Shown: piece by piece, positions 1 through 12,505 of the stretch | Position numbering within the stretch: the first letter of the stretch is position 1 | How the letters are laid out: every line of letters begins with the position of its first letter | The notes under the pieces: model-generated | Seen by the model: the letters and a program-made list of their open reading frames with translations, nothing else | Told to the model about the DNA's origin: nothing | Database searches by the model: none | NCBI GenBank assembly: GCA_030765065.1 | Contig: CM060990.1 | Location: forward strand, 464,240,321-464,304,320 | Origin: Deroplatys truncata | Taxonomy: Eukaryota > Arthropoda > Insecta > Mantodea > Mantidae | Length of the DNA: 64,000 bases | Reading direction: 5' to 3' | Translations under genes and position numbers: made by a program

Positions 1-290
1 GGCAATGGGCAAAGGTATGTGAGTATTTAATTTCATTTAATAAACGGTGTTCCATCCACGTTTGGAAGTCTTAATTATGGTAGAATAGAATCTTTCCTTT
101 CCCTTTAAGCCAGGCATTGTGTTGGTGTAGCAATTATTTTGGGATTTAACTTAGCTGCGTCCTCGTCGTTGCCTCGTGATTTGAAGTTCTTTGTTTGATT
201 TAACGATCCCTCTCGCAAGCGAGTAGCTCCCATCTGTAGTTGAAAAATAAATAAAGAGAGGCATACGACAATTGGCGGTGGCGCCAGGCA
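1..290 (+). mobile_element. possible 3' part of an LTR plus primer-binding site
   Basis: The window opens in AT-rich sequence with an AATAAA signal near position 39. A TGGCGCC-type primer-binding-site-like motif lies near 280-290, just after a CA-rich boundary. A gag-like start codon lies about 1.1 kb downstream at 1410. This arrangement would fit an LTR that began before the window. No second LTR was found, so the call is weak. Confidence 0.25.
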
Positions 291-1409
291 TAATTGAATT
301 TGTTGTGAGATTTTCAAGTGTAAAAATTTTTTTCCCTCTAAAATGTAACGGTTTGTGGTCCTCCACGTGGTCGCGAAAAATCTAAATTTGTTTCTGGCAT
401 AAGGGTAAGGATTTTTATGCTTTAATTTGTGATTCTCTTATTCTAAATTTTGTTACTATCATATCTAAAAGTCTTGTTTCGAAATTTTAATTTTGAGCTC
501 ATTTTTGCATTTTTCCATTGTCTGCCGGCGTGACGCTAAAACTTCTGACTCCATTTTCCCCTTGTTTTGGCTTCATTTCCTTTAAATTGTATTGCTGTGC
601 TAAGTGGTTCGTGCTGGTTATTTTCAAATATATTTTTGTGAAAGTTGAGTTGTGAAACGAGTGAGATAACGAGCGAGATATTTGTAGCTTTGAAAATGTG
701 CTCGTCACGTGTTGGCCATCTAGGTGAAAATCTTGTTTTCTGTGCTTATTAGCAGTGGTTCTGGAAACTTATAACTTTATATTCCAGTGATTGTGATTTC
801 TAGCTGTTTACTATACTTTTCTGGGACATTTTTCGTGTAACTTTTATGTACGCACGTGTGTTATGTAATTCCCGCGTGGTCGTGCATTTCAGCAATAATT
901 TTAGCTTGTGAAACCAGTCTTCCTCAGCACGTGTTTTGGCGCGTTTATTTGCGTGTGTATATCAGATCAGATACATTTGTTTTAAGAAAAAAAAGAGAGA
1001 AGGAATTTTTGTGTGCTACGTATAAATTGCAAGTCTGTATTCTGCTCTTTTTGAGATAATGTTAGCGGTGGTCACAGTAGGTGTGACGTGGTTTTTTTAA
1101 CTTTCAGTTCGAGGTTTCTCACTGAAGCTATCATTTTGTTTTCTTCCATGTGTTCATTCTGATTAAAAATCTTGGTATTGTGTCCAAGTGGCTTGCGTGT
1201 CATGCTTGTGTAGACGTGTGTTGGTATACTTTTCTGATATTTCGCCGCGGGCGCTTAATTGTATTCTTTCTGGAACTGTTTTATTTGGCTATGTTCTGAT
1301 CTTGCTACTTACATTCATGTGATGCTATAAGTGTTTAGTTTGGTGTAATCTGTATTGCTTTGTCATACTGTTTATTTACTGGTTGCCTAAACTTTTGTTC
1401 TGCAATCAT

Positions 1410-1736
1410 GCCTAAGCGACTTACTGCACAGAAATCTGATATAGCAATTGCTCCAGTTAGCGAGCACAGTGAAGAGGAATCTATGTCCAGTGTTAGTACG
1501 CCTGTTGTTACTCATTATCAGTGATGTCTTATCCGCCCGGCGTGGCCAGTGCAACGCAGTCAGCTGTCTGTCGCCCGGTCATTGACCCCTCTTACTTTGA
1601 GAATTCCAGCACGTTGTCGGCGTATGAGTTACTTTAGAATTTTGAAATGTTCGCTACTACTGCTAATGGCCGCTCTGAGAAAATGATAATGATGATAATT
1701 TTGCTTCACCGTTGCCAAGTTTGGTTTATTTAATTC
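1410..1736 (+). pseudogene. gag-like remnant of an LTR element (tentative)
   Basis: An open frame begins at ATG 1410 (MPKRLTAQ...) and is rich in acidic and serine residues. It stops after about 38 codons, near 1524. Plausible coding sequence then continues in another frame with further stops (around YFENSSTLSAYELL). Its position behind a long leader and a TGGCGCC-like site suggests a retroelement gag N-terminus. No zinc knuckle or protease is visible downstream, so this is an inference from position and composition only. Confidence 0.25.
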
Positions 1737-2304
1737 CGCAATGCATATTTTTAGGGGAAAATCTTTCGCAGTTACTCATGTAAGTAAAAGTTTCAGGAGC
1801 TACTACCAGCCTTGCTAGTGTCTTCGCCTAATTAGGTTTGATGTGCCTTCTAATATGGACCGGTACGATGTGGGTGTTGATGAACCAGCTGTATGGTGTT
1901 ACCAGATTTTGGAAAACTGCACTGGAATTTTTTTGGTAAAAAGAGTAAAAAGAAAAAATATAACCTGTAAGTATGTAAACATTGTGAGTGCTAAAGTTTG
2001 GACGATTGAAACAGTTTTACAACTCACACAGGTATGCTAAATTTATTGTTTCACTGACTGATGCTTAATTAAGCTATGCTTTTAGGAATATGTGATATGA
2101 ATGTCTCTGCTAAATTACAAGTGTATTATTATTTTGGGTGTAACTTAAATTTTAAATTATGTGTTCGGAACTGCAAATCATTTGTTTTGTTGTATTATGC
2201 TGCAGGAATGTGTTTCATGTGTACTATGTGCTTAATTGAGCTTTCATTTTCAGGAATGTTCTGTGACAGTATTGTTTTGAGTAATGATGGGATGTTGTTT
2301 TGTT

Positions 2305-2655
2305 GCATTCGATTTGATTTGATATGATTTGATTTGATTTGACTCGATTTGATTTTGGGTTTCATAATGATGCTGTGATCTTTATTTGCAGAAAATTGTT
2401 ACATGAATAGTGTGTGTATGTATGTGTGTATTTGAGGTTATGTGATATATGTGAGATTTGCCTCAGTGGGAGTGCCAAAGAGTAACCCCGATGGCGTAGT
2501 GTGAGGTTATGTGAGAAATATGAGTTGAGATTTGCCTCGGTGGATGTGCGTAAGAGTAACCCCGACGGTGCTAATGTGAGATGAGGAGAGATGAGAAGAG
2601 ATGAGATGATGTTAGCTTCGGCGGAAGTGCCACAGTGTAACCCCGACAGTTGAAG
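2305..2655. repeat. GATTT microsatellite followed by a ~80-bp tandem triplet
   Basis: A GATTT-type microsatellite runs at about 2309-2352. It is followed by three imperfect copies of a unit whose core reads like TTTGCCTCRGTGG...GTAACCCCGAYGG, at about 2452-2494, 2527-2570 and 2609-2650. The gaps between copies are G/A-rich (GAGATGAG-like). No gene is seen in 1740-3255 otherwise. Confidence 0.6.
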
Positions 2656-3255
2656 TGTATGAATGTGTTGATTTTTTCAGGAGGGCTACATGTACCTGGA
2701 AAGTTGATATGATGTGATGATTTTAGAGATTTTGGCTTATTGGTGTTGCTGTAACGTGCCCAATATAGCGTGTGTGATGAATTCACACGAGAGATTAAAT
2801 GGATGGAAGTGATTGTAATGTGAATAATTTTTTTTTCTGATTATGCAACAAGTTTATTACCATCTTAGATAGCAAATTTTAATACCAACTGTTTTCCAAC
2901 TTAATTTTGATTCGGAGGATGTGGATGCAACAGTATAATGTCATGTTATTTGTGTCATTCCTGAAATTTTAATGTGATTTCTTGAAGGTTATGCCTATGT
3001 TAGATGTTTTGAATTTGCAGCATGGTAAATGAGACACGTAAGTGAAGATGTTTTGTTTTGAAGAGAAAATTGAAAGTTGAGATAAAAATGCTAATGACTG
3101 AAGTAATGATGCTGATTGAAATAGTGCTGATGATGATGATGATGATTATGATTGAGTTGATGATAATAATGAGATGAGGAAGATAGTACTGTGGACGAGA
3201 AACTGTATTAGTGACAAGAGTATGACAATAGTAGTTGAAACCATGTCACGTGGCG

Positions 3256-4350
3256 TACCTTTTAAAGTACAAAACAGTACGTCCATATTATCACAACAAT
3301 TTAAACAAGGAAAATCTGTTGTGCACTTGTATCACTTGTTGTCGGGCAAGAAGGAAATTCTGTATTGTTGACATTCTCTTGAATTTCGCATTTTCCATGC
3401 CTGACCTTTCTTCTCTTGTGCCTCACCGTAACACTATCTACTGCATCCTGCAACATGTATTATTCTGGGGTCATGTGTAATCTTGGTATATAACCTGGGT
3501 TATCAAGCTCTCTCGTAGGTGGAAATTAATGAAATGCCGAATACAGACACGTGAATATTTTGTTGGAGTCCAAGGATTTCTATCAATTGCGTCTCTCCTC
3601 AAGACGATGATCCAAGTTTTCGTCTATTTGCATGCTGTTTTTCGTTTGGAAACCAGAAAATCGTTCCAGGGGTACAACATTTGTATGTAAAATTACACCC
3701 AACGACAGAACAATTATTGTTCCTCTTGATGCTATATTAATCACCAACTTCATCCTAACTAAAACATTTATTTTTTATAGTAGGTGTTGCGCTCTGGCGG
3801 CAATTCTGGCGACTTGCGTATGGAGTAATAAAAGATAAATGTTTTAGTTAGGATGAAGTTGGTGATTAATATAGCATCAAGAGGAACAATAATTGTTCTG
3901 TTGTTGGGTGTAATTTTACATACAAATGTTGTACCCCTGGAACGATTTTCTGGTTTCCAAACGAAAAACAGCATGCAAATAGACAAAAACTTGGATCATC
4001 GTCTTGAGGAGGGACGCAATTGATAGAAATCCCTGGACTCCAACAAAATATTCACGTGTCTGTATTCGGCATTTCATTAATTTCCATCTACGAGAGAGCT
4101 TGATAACCCAGGTTATATACCAAGATTACACATGACCCCAGAATAATACATGTTGCAGGATGCAGTAGATAGTGTTACGGTGAGGCACAAGAGAAGAAAC
4201 ATCAGGCATGGAAAATGCGAAATTCAAGAGAATGTCAACAATACAGAATTTCCTTCTTGCCCGACAACAAGTGATACAAGTGCACAACAGATTTTCCTTG
4301 TTTAAATTGTTGTGATAATATGGACGTACTGTTTTGTACTTTAAAAGGTA
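3256..4350. repeat. 1.1-kb foldback: 516-bp inverted arms with 63-bp loop
   Basis: Positions 3256-3771 reappear as the reverse complement at 3835-4350 with only scattered mismatches (for example CGACAGAAC versus CAACAGAAC). The loop 3772-3834 is unrelated to the arms. Open frames inside mirror one another and are not treated as genes. The right arm ends about 180 bp before a DDE_4 transposase remnant in the same orientation. The foldback may therefore be a duplicated 5' part of that transposon or a separate foldback element. Terminal target duplications were not identified. Confidence 0.85.
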
Positions 4351-4532
4351 ATTGTGACGCATAAGTTCGGACAAATCTGTAGTTACCTCGAGTGGACAAA
4401 CAGAATATGACAGACTGTTTAAATCGATTGTGGTGTTCAAGATAAGTTGACAGATTCTAATTCATTTCATGGATACAAATCAATACAAAATAACGACGAA
4501 AACTCCTCTGCATAAAAGGTGTAACATTAAAT

Positions 4533-5327
4533 GTGTTTAACAGTGTGTTATCACTGATACCATGTGTTAATTCCAGGTGTTCGTTAAGCAAAGAAAATAT
4601 GCTTTTTCTCTTTCTCATAAAAATGAAACTAAGAATCAGTTTTGCTTCAATTGCGGTGATTTCTAACTGTCACAGAACAACTGTTTCCACTAGTTTCAAA
4701 TTTATTATGCACCATTTGTACGAAAAAACTGCGGAATGGGTATTTTGGCCTCAGAGATCTATCATCTAGAAAACTGTGCCCAACTCATTTAAAAAGCATT
4801 TTGAAAATTGTTCCTGTATCATAGACTGAGTGAGGTTAATTGTGAGAAATCTTCAAGTTTGCGGCAACGCATTTTAATGTTTTCTCACTACAACAATGGT
4901 TTCACTATTAAATTCCTTGTTGCCACTACACCATCAGAGTTTATGCTTTATTTCAAAATGTTACGGTGGGAGGGTACTAATAGCTACATTACTGTTGCTT
5001 GTGGTTTACTTAACTATATTCCAGCAGGCGATGTCGTAATTTGCGATAAAGGTTTCCCCTGAATTAAAATCTGCATTAACGAAAATACGCTGTAATGGTG
5101 ATGGCACCTTTCGCACTTACACCTCAGTTTTCTGCAGAAAAAGTAGAAAACACTTACGACAATGCATGTGTGCGTATTCATGTAGAAAGATCCATTCAAA
5201 GAATGAAAAATATAAAATTTTAAGCAACAAAATCACAATTGGTTTATTACCACTTATCGATAAGAGAGTTCATATTATTGGAGTCTTAGCTAACTTTGGC
5301 TCGCCAATTATTAAGGCACATGTGTAA
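4533..5327 (+). pseudogene. DDE_4 (Harbinger/PIF-type) transposase, broken
   Basis: A DNA transposase that would cut and paste its own element. The N-terminal helix-turn-helix region reads as a long open stretch (SKENMLFLFLIKMKL... to HLYEKTAEWVFWPQ). It is followed by the first catalytic Asp region (CIID then an in-frame stop), the block NNGFTIKFLVATTPS, and the second Asp in DKGFP at about 5045-5060. The third acidic residue is in HVERSIQRMK near 5180-5210. The frame changes at least twice and several stops are present, so it is inactive. The order and spacing of D, D and E match DDE_4 superfamily transposases common in insect genomes. No terminal repeats were assigned. Confidence 0.75.
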
Positions 5328-5642
5328 ATCACATTATATTGTAGCAACCAAAGTATTTGATAAATTTTGTTGCTGTAAAATTAAAATACATGAACATCTA
5401 AGTTATGAATGCAGTTATCTCGTGAAGTTGCTCTACCTGTTGTATTGACTGTTGGTAAATTACAGGAAGATAATGCAAGAATTAAAATTTTTCTAGTGTG
5501 GGAATAATGTCAGAAAGGAAGTCTTCATTTCTAAGTACATTGACTTTTACAGATCCCTTAGGAGAGTAAACAAATAAGTCACATGACTTGATATTTAATA
5601 CTTACAAAAATACTTGTATTTGTGTGAAAAAAATGTGAAATT

Positions 5643-5851
5643 CTCTCATTCGTATTTCACCTTCACTGATAAATAAAGATAAGGTACGTTGATAATGTTT
5701 CCTTGCATTATTGGCTTTTCTCGACGAGAGAAAGTGCATCTAATTTCCAGCAGAGTACAACCATTAGAAGTTAATGCTATCCCATCTGGACTACAGCATA
5801 GCCAGGGTTGTTCTTCTTTAATGCACACTCCTCCGACTTGCTGCTGGCAGG
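5643..5851 (-). pseudogene. YqaJ-like recombinase/exonuclease fragment
   Basis: The minus-strand frame contains PWLCCSPDGIAL followed by LLEIRCTFSRREKPI. This is the signature of YqaJ-type (lambda-exonuclease fold) nucleases: the SPDG turn and the catalytic E-x-K/R pair of the family. Only about 60 codons are readable, ending near 5646. Upstream on the same strand is a Jockey fragment, and then exons of a SWIM-finger gene at 6789-7807. Proteins combining SWIM and YqaJ domains are common transposon-linked genes in arthropods, so these pieces may be one gene split by an insertion. Confidence 0.6.
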
Positions 5852-5884
5852 CTGTGGTTCAGTCCAAGTGAATGTTTGCTGCGT

Positions 5885-6790
5885 GCCCATCCTCAACAAG
5901 GTTTTACCGCAGGATGTCTATTACAAAGTAAAGGTTATTAAGGATGGCGGTTTTAGTTTTAGAATGGTATGATGGATAGGAGGTAGCATGTAGCTCCTCG
6001 ACAGCTGTCTTTTAGGATGCAGCGGTATTTCTGCACCCTGGTGGAATGTGATTGCAATACTCAGCTTGCATTGGCTAGGGGTTTGTAATTTGGAGACCAA
6101 CCAACTCTTGGTTGGATTTGCATGGAGGTTAGCTTTAGCCGCTGTTGGTGACACTCCGTTGTTATCTGGTATGCCCGCATGCCATACGGGGAAGCCGATG
6201 ACGCCGAAGACGGCGAGTATTAGGGTTGTAATCCCCAAGAGATCTGACCAGGGCACTCCGATGGTTTGGTAAACAAACGTAAAATGTTGATGCCCGGCGC
6301 CTAATTTTATCTTCCACATATGGAAGAGATGAGGCTTCATGAAGCAGTTTCACGAGGAAAGCGCGGCCGACAGAGTAGATGGACCGGAGTCCTCTACTCT
6401 GCGCCCGTTGTAGCCATAGCAGCCAGCTGTCTGCGGCCATGCCTCAGACCTCACAGGCATACAGCATGAGGGGGATTATCAGGGCTCGGAAAAGGTGTAA
6501 CTTCAAGCGCACAGGCACCTCGGACCTCAGCATCGGGTACAAGGGAGCAATTGCCCCCTGCGCCCGGGCAGAAATGTCACGGATGTCCTCGCGGAAAGTT
6601 AGACCCTTGTCCAACTTTACTCCCACGTAGGTGATCGAATTCCTCTATTCGATTCTTCGGCCTCGATAGCAAAATGTGGGGCAGTCTGCGGGGTGTGGCG
6701 CTTTACTAGCAGCATGGCGTGGTTCTTGTCCGCTTGCACACTCCTGGGCGAATTTCACCACATTGTGATAAGTAGCACTGACTCACTGCT
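5885..6790 (-). pseudogene. Jockey-type LINE reverse transcriptase fragment (C-terminal part)
   Basis: The minus strand encodes the segment after the polymerase active site of a Jockey-clade RT. It shows a KAMLV/KRHTP-like stretch, then GVKLDKGLTFREDIRDISARA (6560-6626), a LLYACEV-like block, and LQRAQSRGLR...VRSLGDYN down to about 6200. Two frames and several stops are used, so it is dead. The YxDD core and endonuclease are missing, as expected for a 5'-truncated LINE copy. It lies between SWIM exons and the YqaJ fragment, as if inserted in that gene. Confidence 0.75.
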
Positions 6791-7807
6791 ACGTCTTCGT
6801 TAGTCCTGCCATTTCTAACAGCAGGAGAACTGATGTGTTAATTTTGAAGGAACAACCTTGCCAGTTAATAATATTCACAATTTTGCGATGTTTTAATTCT
6901 GTGAGTTTGCTGACTGGCAGATACTGTTTTCCTCTCCTGGAACCATGCACGCAACCTGACTGCTCCCTTTTCTGAAATGCAATATCACATTTCTGGCTTG
7001 CTGTCACTTTTACATTTGCATAATAAAATTGATGCACACTCTCAGACTGCATAATTTCGAAAATTACTGGTATATTCCTAAATTTCAAACCATACAAATT
7101 AGCCATTGAATGGCATCTAATCACTTTATAAACAAACTGGCTTTCAATTGTACAACAGTTCACAAAATGATTCTTTTCACCTTGTTCAACTGCTCCGCTT
7201 ATCAATTGTTCCACAATTGAACTTGAAATTATGGAAGTTACATTTTCGCGTTCTTCTTTTAGTATGCGAGAGAAAGACAATTAATGTTTTTTATTTTTTC
7301 TAAAAACTCTTTCCTAGGAAAAGTTCCTTTTCAGTTTCCGTCTAGTAAATCCCTCATTCCAATGTTTTATCTTGGAACATTTCTTGGATAGTTTCACTTT
7401 TTTAATATAGGTTGTAACAGGAATTTCTTGAGTTTTTCTATTATTGGAGAGTGGTTGTTTATGAGTAATCTCTTTCACTATTGATGAAAGAGCACAATGC
7501 TTACAACATTCTGATAGGCCTTTACATGCACATTCAACTTTCATGATGTTCCTGCCAGAATCCATCTGAAAATAACATTCATATACAAAATAACACAACG
7601 CCGCATGAGTAAAGCATGTGTATTGTTATAAACCTCAATAACTATTGCATACACGTTGTTAAATAAGCATGATGCAACATTTGTGTATATAACTAGAAAA
7701 TAAATAATAAGGAATCTTACTTTGATTTTAACAGAATAAGGTTGCTGATTGTCACTGGTTTCCCATAAACACTTGCCAGATATTTCTTCTTCTAATCTTT
7801 CTTTCAC
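6789..7807 (-). pseudogene. SWIM-type zinc-finger gene remnant with an intron
   Basis: An upstream piece (7807-7721) reads MKERLEEEISGK... and meets a GTAAG donor at 7716-7720. An acceptor CAG at 7566-7568 joins in phase to an exon starting at 7565. The joined frame runs into CACKGLSECCKHC, which fits the CxCx(n)CxH pattern of SWIM fingers. A second open block at 6789-7280 has the same strand, no stop for 163 codons, and the segment YLPVSKLTELKHRKIV. It has no recognisable domain, and the link between the two blocks is not proven. SWIM plus YqaJ architectures support a relation with the fragment at 5643-5851. Confidence 0.5.
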
Positions 7808-7809
7808 GT

Positions 7810-10590
7810 CAAATATATGTGGACTAATTTGAAGATTTGTGCCTTTTTTCAGAGTGGAAGGTCTGAAATATGACGAGTCCCATTTTATTTTCCGAAACCC
7901 AACACACTACATTTGATCGTAAATTAGTTTCAGCAGCCATATCTCAATTTTGTGCAATCTTTGCTTAGAAGGGACGAATACAAGTCACAAAATGTATGCG
8001 GCATTGCACACAGTTGCAGTACTCTCCCGAAAATACTTTTCCGCTAGAGGCGCTTGCAGTGGAGATCGCTGCAGTAGCACGAACCCTTTAAGGTCAGTAA
8101 AGTATAAAACAAAAGTATGATTCAACAGGAGAGGTGTTGAGTTATTTCTCAAGCTATCATGTAAACACGCCATACCGCACGAATATTGTTGCAACAAGAC
8201 TGAACAAGAAAGAACTGAATCACTTTTGTGTATTTTCATGCGATACAAGCACCAAAGAAATCCTGATATCCTTTAAAAACACTGATAGCCATGTCGCCTG
8301 CCCTGACAATGTGATCGTCAGAACAAACAAAAACAATTTGGCTGTTGAAATAATTTCATCTAGAGTGAAACACTGTTAATATAGGATTCGTAAAGAAATG
8401 ATACAAGAAAGCAAGAACTGCTATAATTAGAGTTCGGCGCAATGGGCGCTAAAAACTTAAAAATAGGCAAGTAAATAGGCACTACTACAAGTTTAAAATA
8501 GGAACTAATATGGGCACTATCAATAATAATAATAAACATTGAAGTAGGCACAATCATTTATTCATTTACCACCTAAAAACACATACTGACATGACAGAAC
8601 AGTATAGAAATATTAAATAGCCATATACCATATATTAAATTCATTACATTACACTATTCTGGAAGTGTAAACTGTAAACATTATGCCTTTAAATTTGTAC
8701 TCTTCAGTTACCACATACTATAATCAGTTTGTAACTAATTTTTCTCTTGAATACGGTTTTCACTCCCACGCCGGTTTGTAATTGTTATTGAGCCTGTTAT
8801 GTATTATTATTATTAAACAGGCTATTGTTGCGTTTGCATTAAAATAAGTCTTGTCTTTTTAGGCCAGTGCTATGTTTTCGTCCACATGAGAAGTATAAAA
8901 GAATAAATCCATCGTATTAATGAACAAAACGATGAGTTAATTCTAAACTGATTATTTCTCATTTGTAAACCGATAGTTTTTTGTAGTTCTCAATTTACCG
9001 TACGCTTTATTGTGGTAAGAAGTCGCTATTTTATTGTTGCACGAAAGAATTCAACTGCCGACGTTAGGAAAGTAATGCCGATATTACAGACTTTTCCAGG
9101 CATGTTGTCAGGCTTGGCTAATTGGCTCAGAGTGCAAAATATTAATTGCAATACGAGGGTTAACATAAAATAATAAATAATATTAACAAATAACCGCCAG
9201 TAACAAACTTAATTAAATAGCGATAGACAAAAACCCTGATAAAGTTGTAATTACAAACAGGTCATAATAGGCCCTTAAGCTATGAAAAGGCACACAGTAT
9301 GAAAGTAGGCGATTATAGACATTATAAAATTAGCATATTTTACTGCAGTATGCATGACACACACACATAAACACACACACATATATATTTCTTTCTACAA
9401 TTCTAAATAAATAAACTAAATAGGCAATTGGCGAGAACCATGGGCGTCGACAGGAGTATTCCAAATTTCTTATTCCCGGAATTTACGTAAGATTAGTATA
9501 TAATTATACTAATCTTAGTTTTTAGATACATTCGCTAGTATGGACCACCTATTAGTGTCGCTTTGTCCATGCGTCCGTCCGCACGCATCAAATAAGTTAA
9601 GAATCGCTGAGCTTTTTTATATAGTTTGGAGAAAATTTGTCGACGCATTTAAAATTTGGTTAATCTCGGTACAACTTTAAGGTTAGTTTTTATGGAGAGC
9701 ACCCTACAATATTTAAACTTTTATACCTACCAATGCACATAAGAAATTGAGATTTTACTTTTTCTATATTTTTGTTTTTCTATATTTTTCTGTGTTTTCT
9801 ACTTTTTGCACTATTTTATATATTTAAAATATGATTAAAATTGGTGCAAAATTATGGGTAGTGCGGATTATTAGTTTCCTAAAACTATAACTACTATTTT
9901 TAGGATTGTTTCCAAAAATATCAACTGATTACCAGAATGCAAGAGCATATGTCGCAAAAGCACCCAAAATGTAACACAATGCCTTCATCTTGTTAGTTAT
10001 GCCACTCACTACTACAGTCATATCGGCAGCAGTACATTTGAAACGACTGGGGCCGATTTCGTCAAATACACATTTACAGAAGTACGTAACAATGCCTTTA
10101 GATTAAAACAAATGAATATGTTTCACAAACGTACATGTATGCATCATTCTAACAGTTATTATTTTATGAAATCGCATTTGTTTACATCTTATGGAACATG
10201 GATTCCTCGGAACACATTTTCTTTTCTTACATCCATATTTTTGTATTTTACATTTAAATGTTTACTTGCATGAAATAAAACCGTGCTGGTGATCTTTTTT
10301 TCTATTTTTTCTTTTTTTTAATTATTTATTTATTTTAATAGTTCGGATCAGACCCATTCAGTCTGACCCTATTCCAAAAATTTCTGTCTTGAGAAGAATG
10401 TATTGTTCATGTAACAATTTCTGTCATTGTTGTCAGGATTATGTACCACCTCTTAACTTGCTTATGTTGTTCATTTAACGTCAAGCTTTATTATTGTGGG
10501 GTAAAAATGCACCAGTGCGCGGGTGCACACACGCATACACGCATGCGCACACATAATACGTAATATGCTTCCGGACTCTTTACCAGGGAA
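7810..10590. other. AT-rich stretch without a recognised gene
   Basis: No supported coding sequence was seen. Contents noted: a perfect 13-bp hairpin at 9488-9517 with a 4-base loop, an AC/AT microsatellite near 9357-9390, and T-rich runs around 10,285-10,335. Short open frames here lack domain signatures and conserved structure. Confidence 0.5.
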
Positions 10591-10600
10591 TAAAATCTAA

Positions 10601-10687
10601 TAAAAATCCCTTCAACACTCGGAATCAAACCGAGTAACTCTGGATATGGAGGTTGACAGACTAACCACTAGGCTACAATCGGAGCAT
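10601..10687 (-). repeat. tRNA-derived SINE head or tRNA relic
   Basis: On the minus strand an A-box-like TAGCCTAGTGG is followed about 35 bases later by a B-box-like GGTTTGATTCC flanked by a T stem (ACTCGG/CCGAG). The acceptor ends do not pair, so it is not a functional tRNA gene. It is more likely the 5' head of a SINE or a decayed tRNA. Confidence 0.55.
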
Positions 10688-10774
10688 GTTAATTGTATTT
10701 CATTACTAAAATTTACAATATATCTTGAAATTACGACCATAATTTAAATAAACCCTGAGGGTTAAATTCTCAGC

Positions 10775-12505
10775 TTAGTTAAAAATCAAATTCTCCTGAA
10801 AATAATGTTGACTGCATACTGTAACTTCTTCTATCGCTTTCCTCTTCTGAATGACCGTTCTACGGTACATGTTGTAGCAGGAAGTGTCAGTCCTATGTAA
10901 TCGAAAGGAAGTTTTTTCATCAAGTGAGGATGGAGTACGATAGTAGAGAAAGCGTTCTGTATGAAGAAAAAAAGAATTTTTAGGGTTGTGGTTAGGGAAT
11001 CTAAATAGGGAAACAATATAGAACATCTGAACTGCTCCTCCATACCTGCTGGATGGTTAGACCGATGCATTTGTCTAGGCACTTTTCGCGGCACACTGAG
11101 TTCTATGCATAGTTTACTCGAAAAGTCTTCCAAGGATTTCTCAAGTTGATGAAGATTTCAACTACTCTCTTTTTGTGATCCTCAACCAGGCTACCAGCTG
11201 CAATACATGTTCTTGTACGCCGAGAAGTTCAATTTCAATTCCCTGAAGAATGTTAGCCACGGGCTTGAACTGGGAAGAGTATTTTGCAATGATGTGTAAT
11301 AACACCAGAAATACAGAAGTCGAGGCTGAGCAAACCACATATGTGCACGCTGTCGTGTTTTGTTGCTTCCATTAACTGACAATGTTTGGAGAGCTTCAAT
11401 AATGGCAGCAAAATGCTTTGAAAATATGCGAATGGCTTTATATTTTGCATTCCACCTGGTTTTACATAATAGAGGTATGTTTGGAATCAATTTTCTTCGA
11501 ATGGAATTTCTCGGAAAAATTTGATTACTTCTTTCGCTGTTCCGATACAGTTTCTTATTTCCTGAATACTGTTGAGGTCATTGACTTCTAAATTAAGATT
11601 ATGCGCACTGCAATAGAAAAATAGAGCCTTTGATTATTAATCTCTAATAAGCGTTTGCACTCCGTTTTCATTACCAGCCATAGCGGAGCAACCGTCGTAT
11701 CCCTAGCCCATAAGCTTGTGCATGTCAACACCAGCTTAAGTTATAAACTTTGTAATGGTGTTTGCTATACTATTAGCACTCAGATCATTAAGTGGTGTAA
11801 ATGCAAGAAATTCTTCTCGAACAATATAAGCTCTGTTATTCCAGTCCACAACGCGCACCCATATAGAGAGCTCCTCTTTTCCTGCTATATCTGCGGACTC
11901 GATAGCTAGCACTGAGAATGCACTACTTTCATTGAGTAAAGAAATCAATGTCTTCTGAACAACCTGTATGCAGATTGTAATTAGTTCATTTCGAATTTGA
12001 ACAGAACTGTATTTAGCGTTTCCGCTACAGGTGATCTTTTAAGATGGTGTCCCCTGCATCGATTCTAAAATCCAGCAGATCACGGAAAATGGCGAAAGAT
12101 GAATTCTTACTGCGAAGAGGTAAGTTACGAGTTCCACAGAAAACAATGCAAGAAACTATAGGATAAAGCTTTTGCCTGTTTTCTTCAATTTCTCTTTTGT
12201 AAGCATATCTATCTGTTGCGTCACAGTGCGTGATTCATTTTTCATCACACACATAAAGTTGCTAGATTTATTTGCAGCCTCGTGATGCCAAGATGACTTC
12301 ATAATATGCTCTGGTACTGCCTCATGGAAATTCTTGTATTTAGTAAAAGCGAAACTATAAATGCACTTTGAATAAAACGATGCACTTCGGTTGAAAGATC
12401 ACGCAATGTCGACTCAAAGCACCTTTCTGTTGCGGAATATACCAGCCAAGATGAGTAATCAGCAAGCCATTGTAATCGGAATTGCCCATTTCCTATTGCC
12501 ACATC
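10775..12505 (-). pseudogene. hAT transposase with TTF-type finger, broken
   Basis: Read on the minus strand, the order matches hAT transposases of the ZMYM6/THAP12-like ('52 kDa repressor') group. It runs: a TTF-finger-like start (WLVYSATERCF, ~12,430), SWHHEAANKS, and a catalytic-region block SADIAGKEELSIWVR with VREEFLAF (11,736-11,948). Next come GYDGCSAMAGN (~11,680), LCKTRWNAKYKAI (11,440-11,480), and a C-terminal dimerisation segment LPATTCTVERSF (~10,860). There are many frame changes and stops. The intact protein would be about 550-700 residues. No terminal repeats were found. Confidence 0.75.

Noticed and set aside
9488..9517. Perfect 13-bp hairpin as a terminator or MITE end
   Set aside because: No partner repeat, target duplication or adjacent gene; AT-rich hairpins of this size are expected by chance in such DNA.
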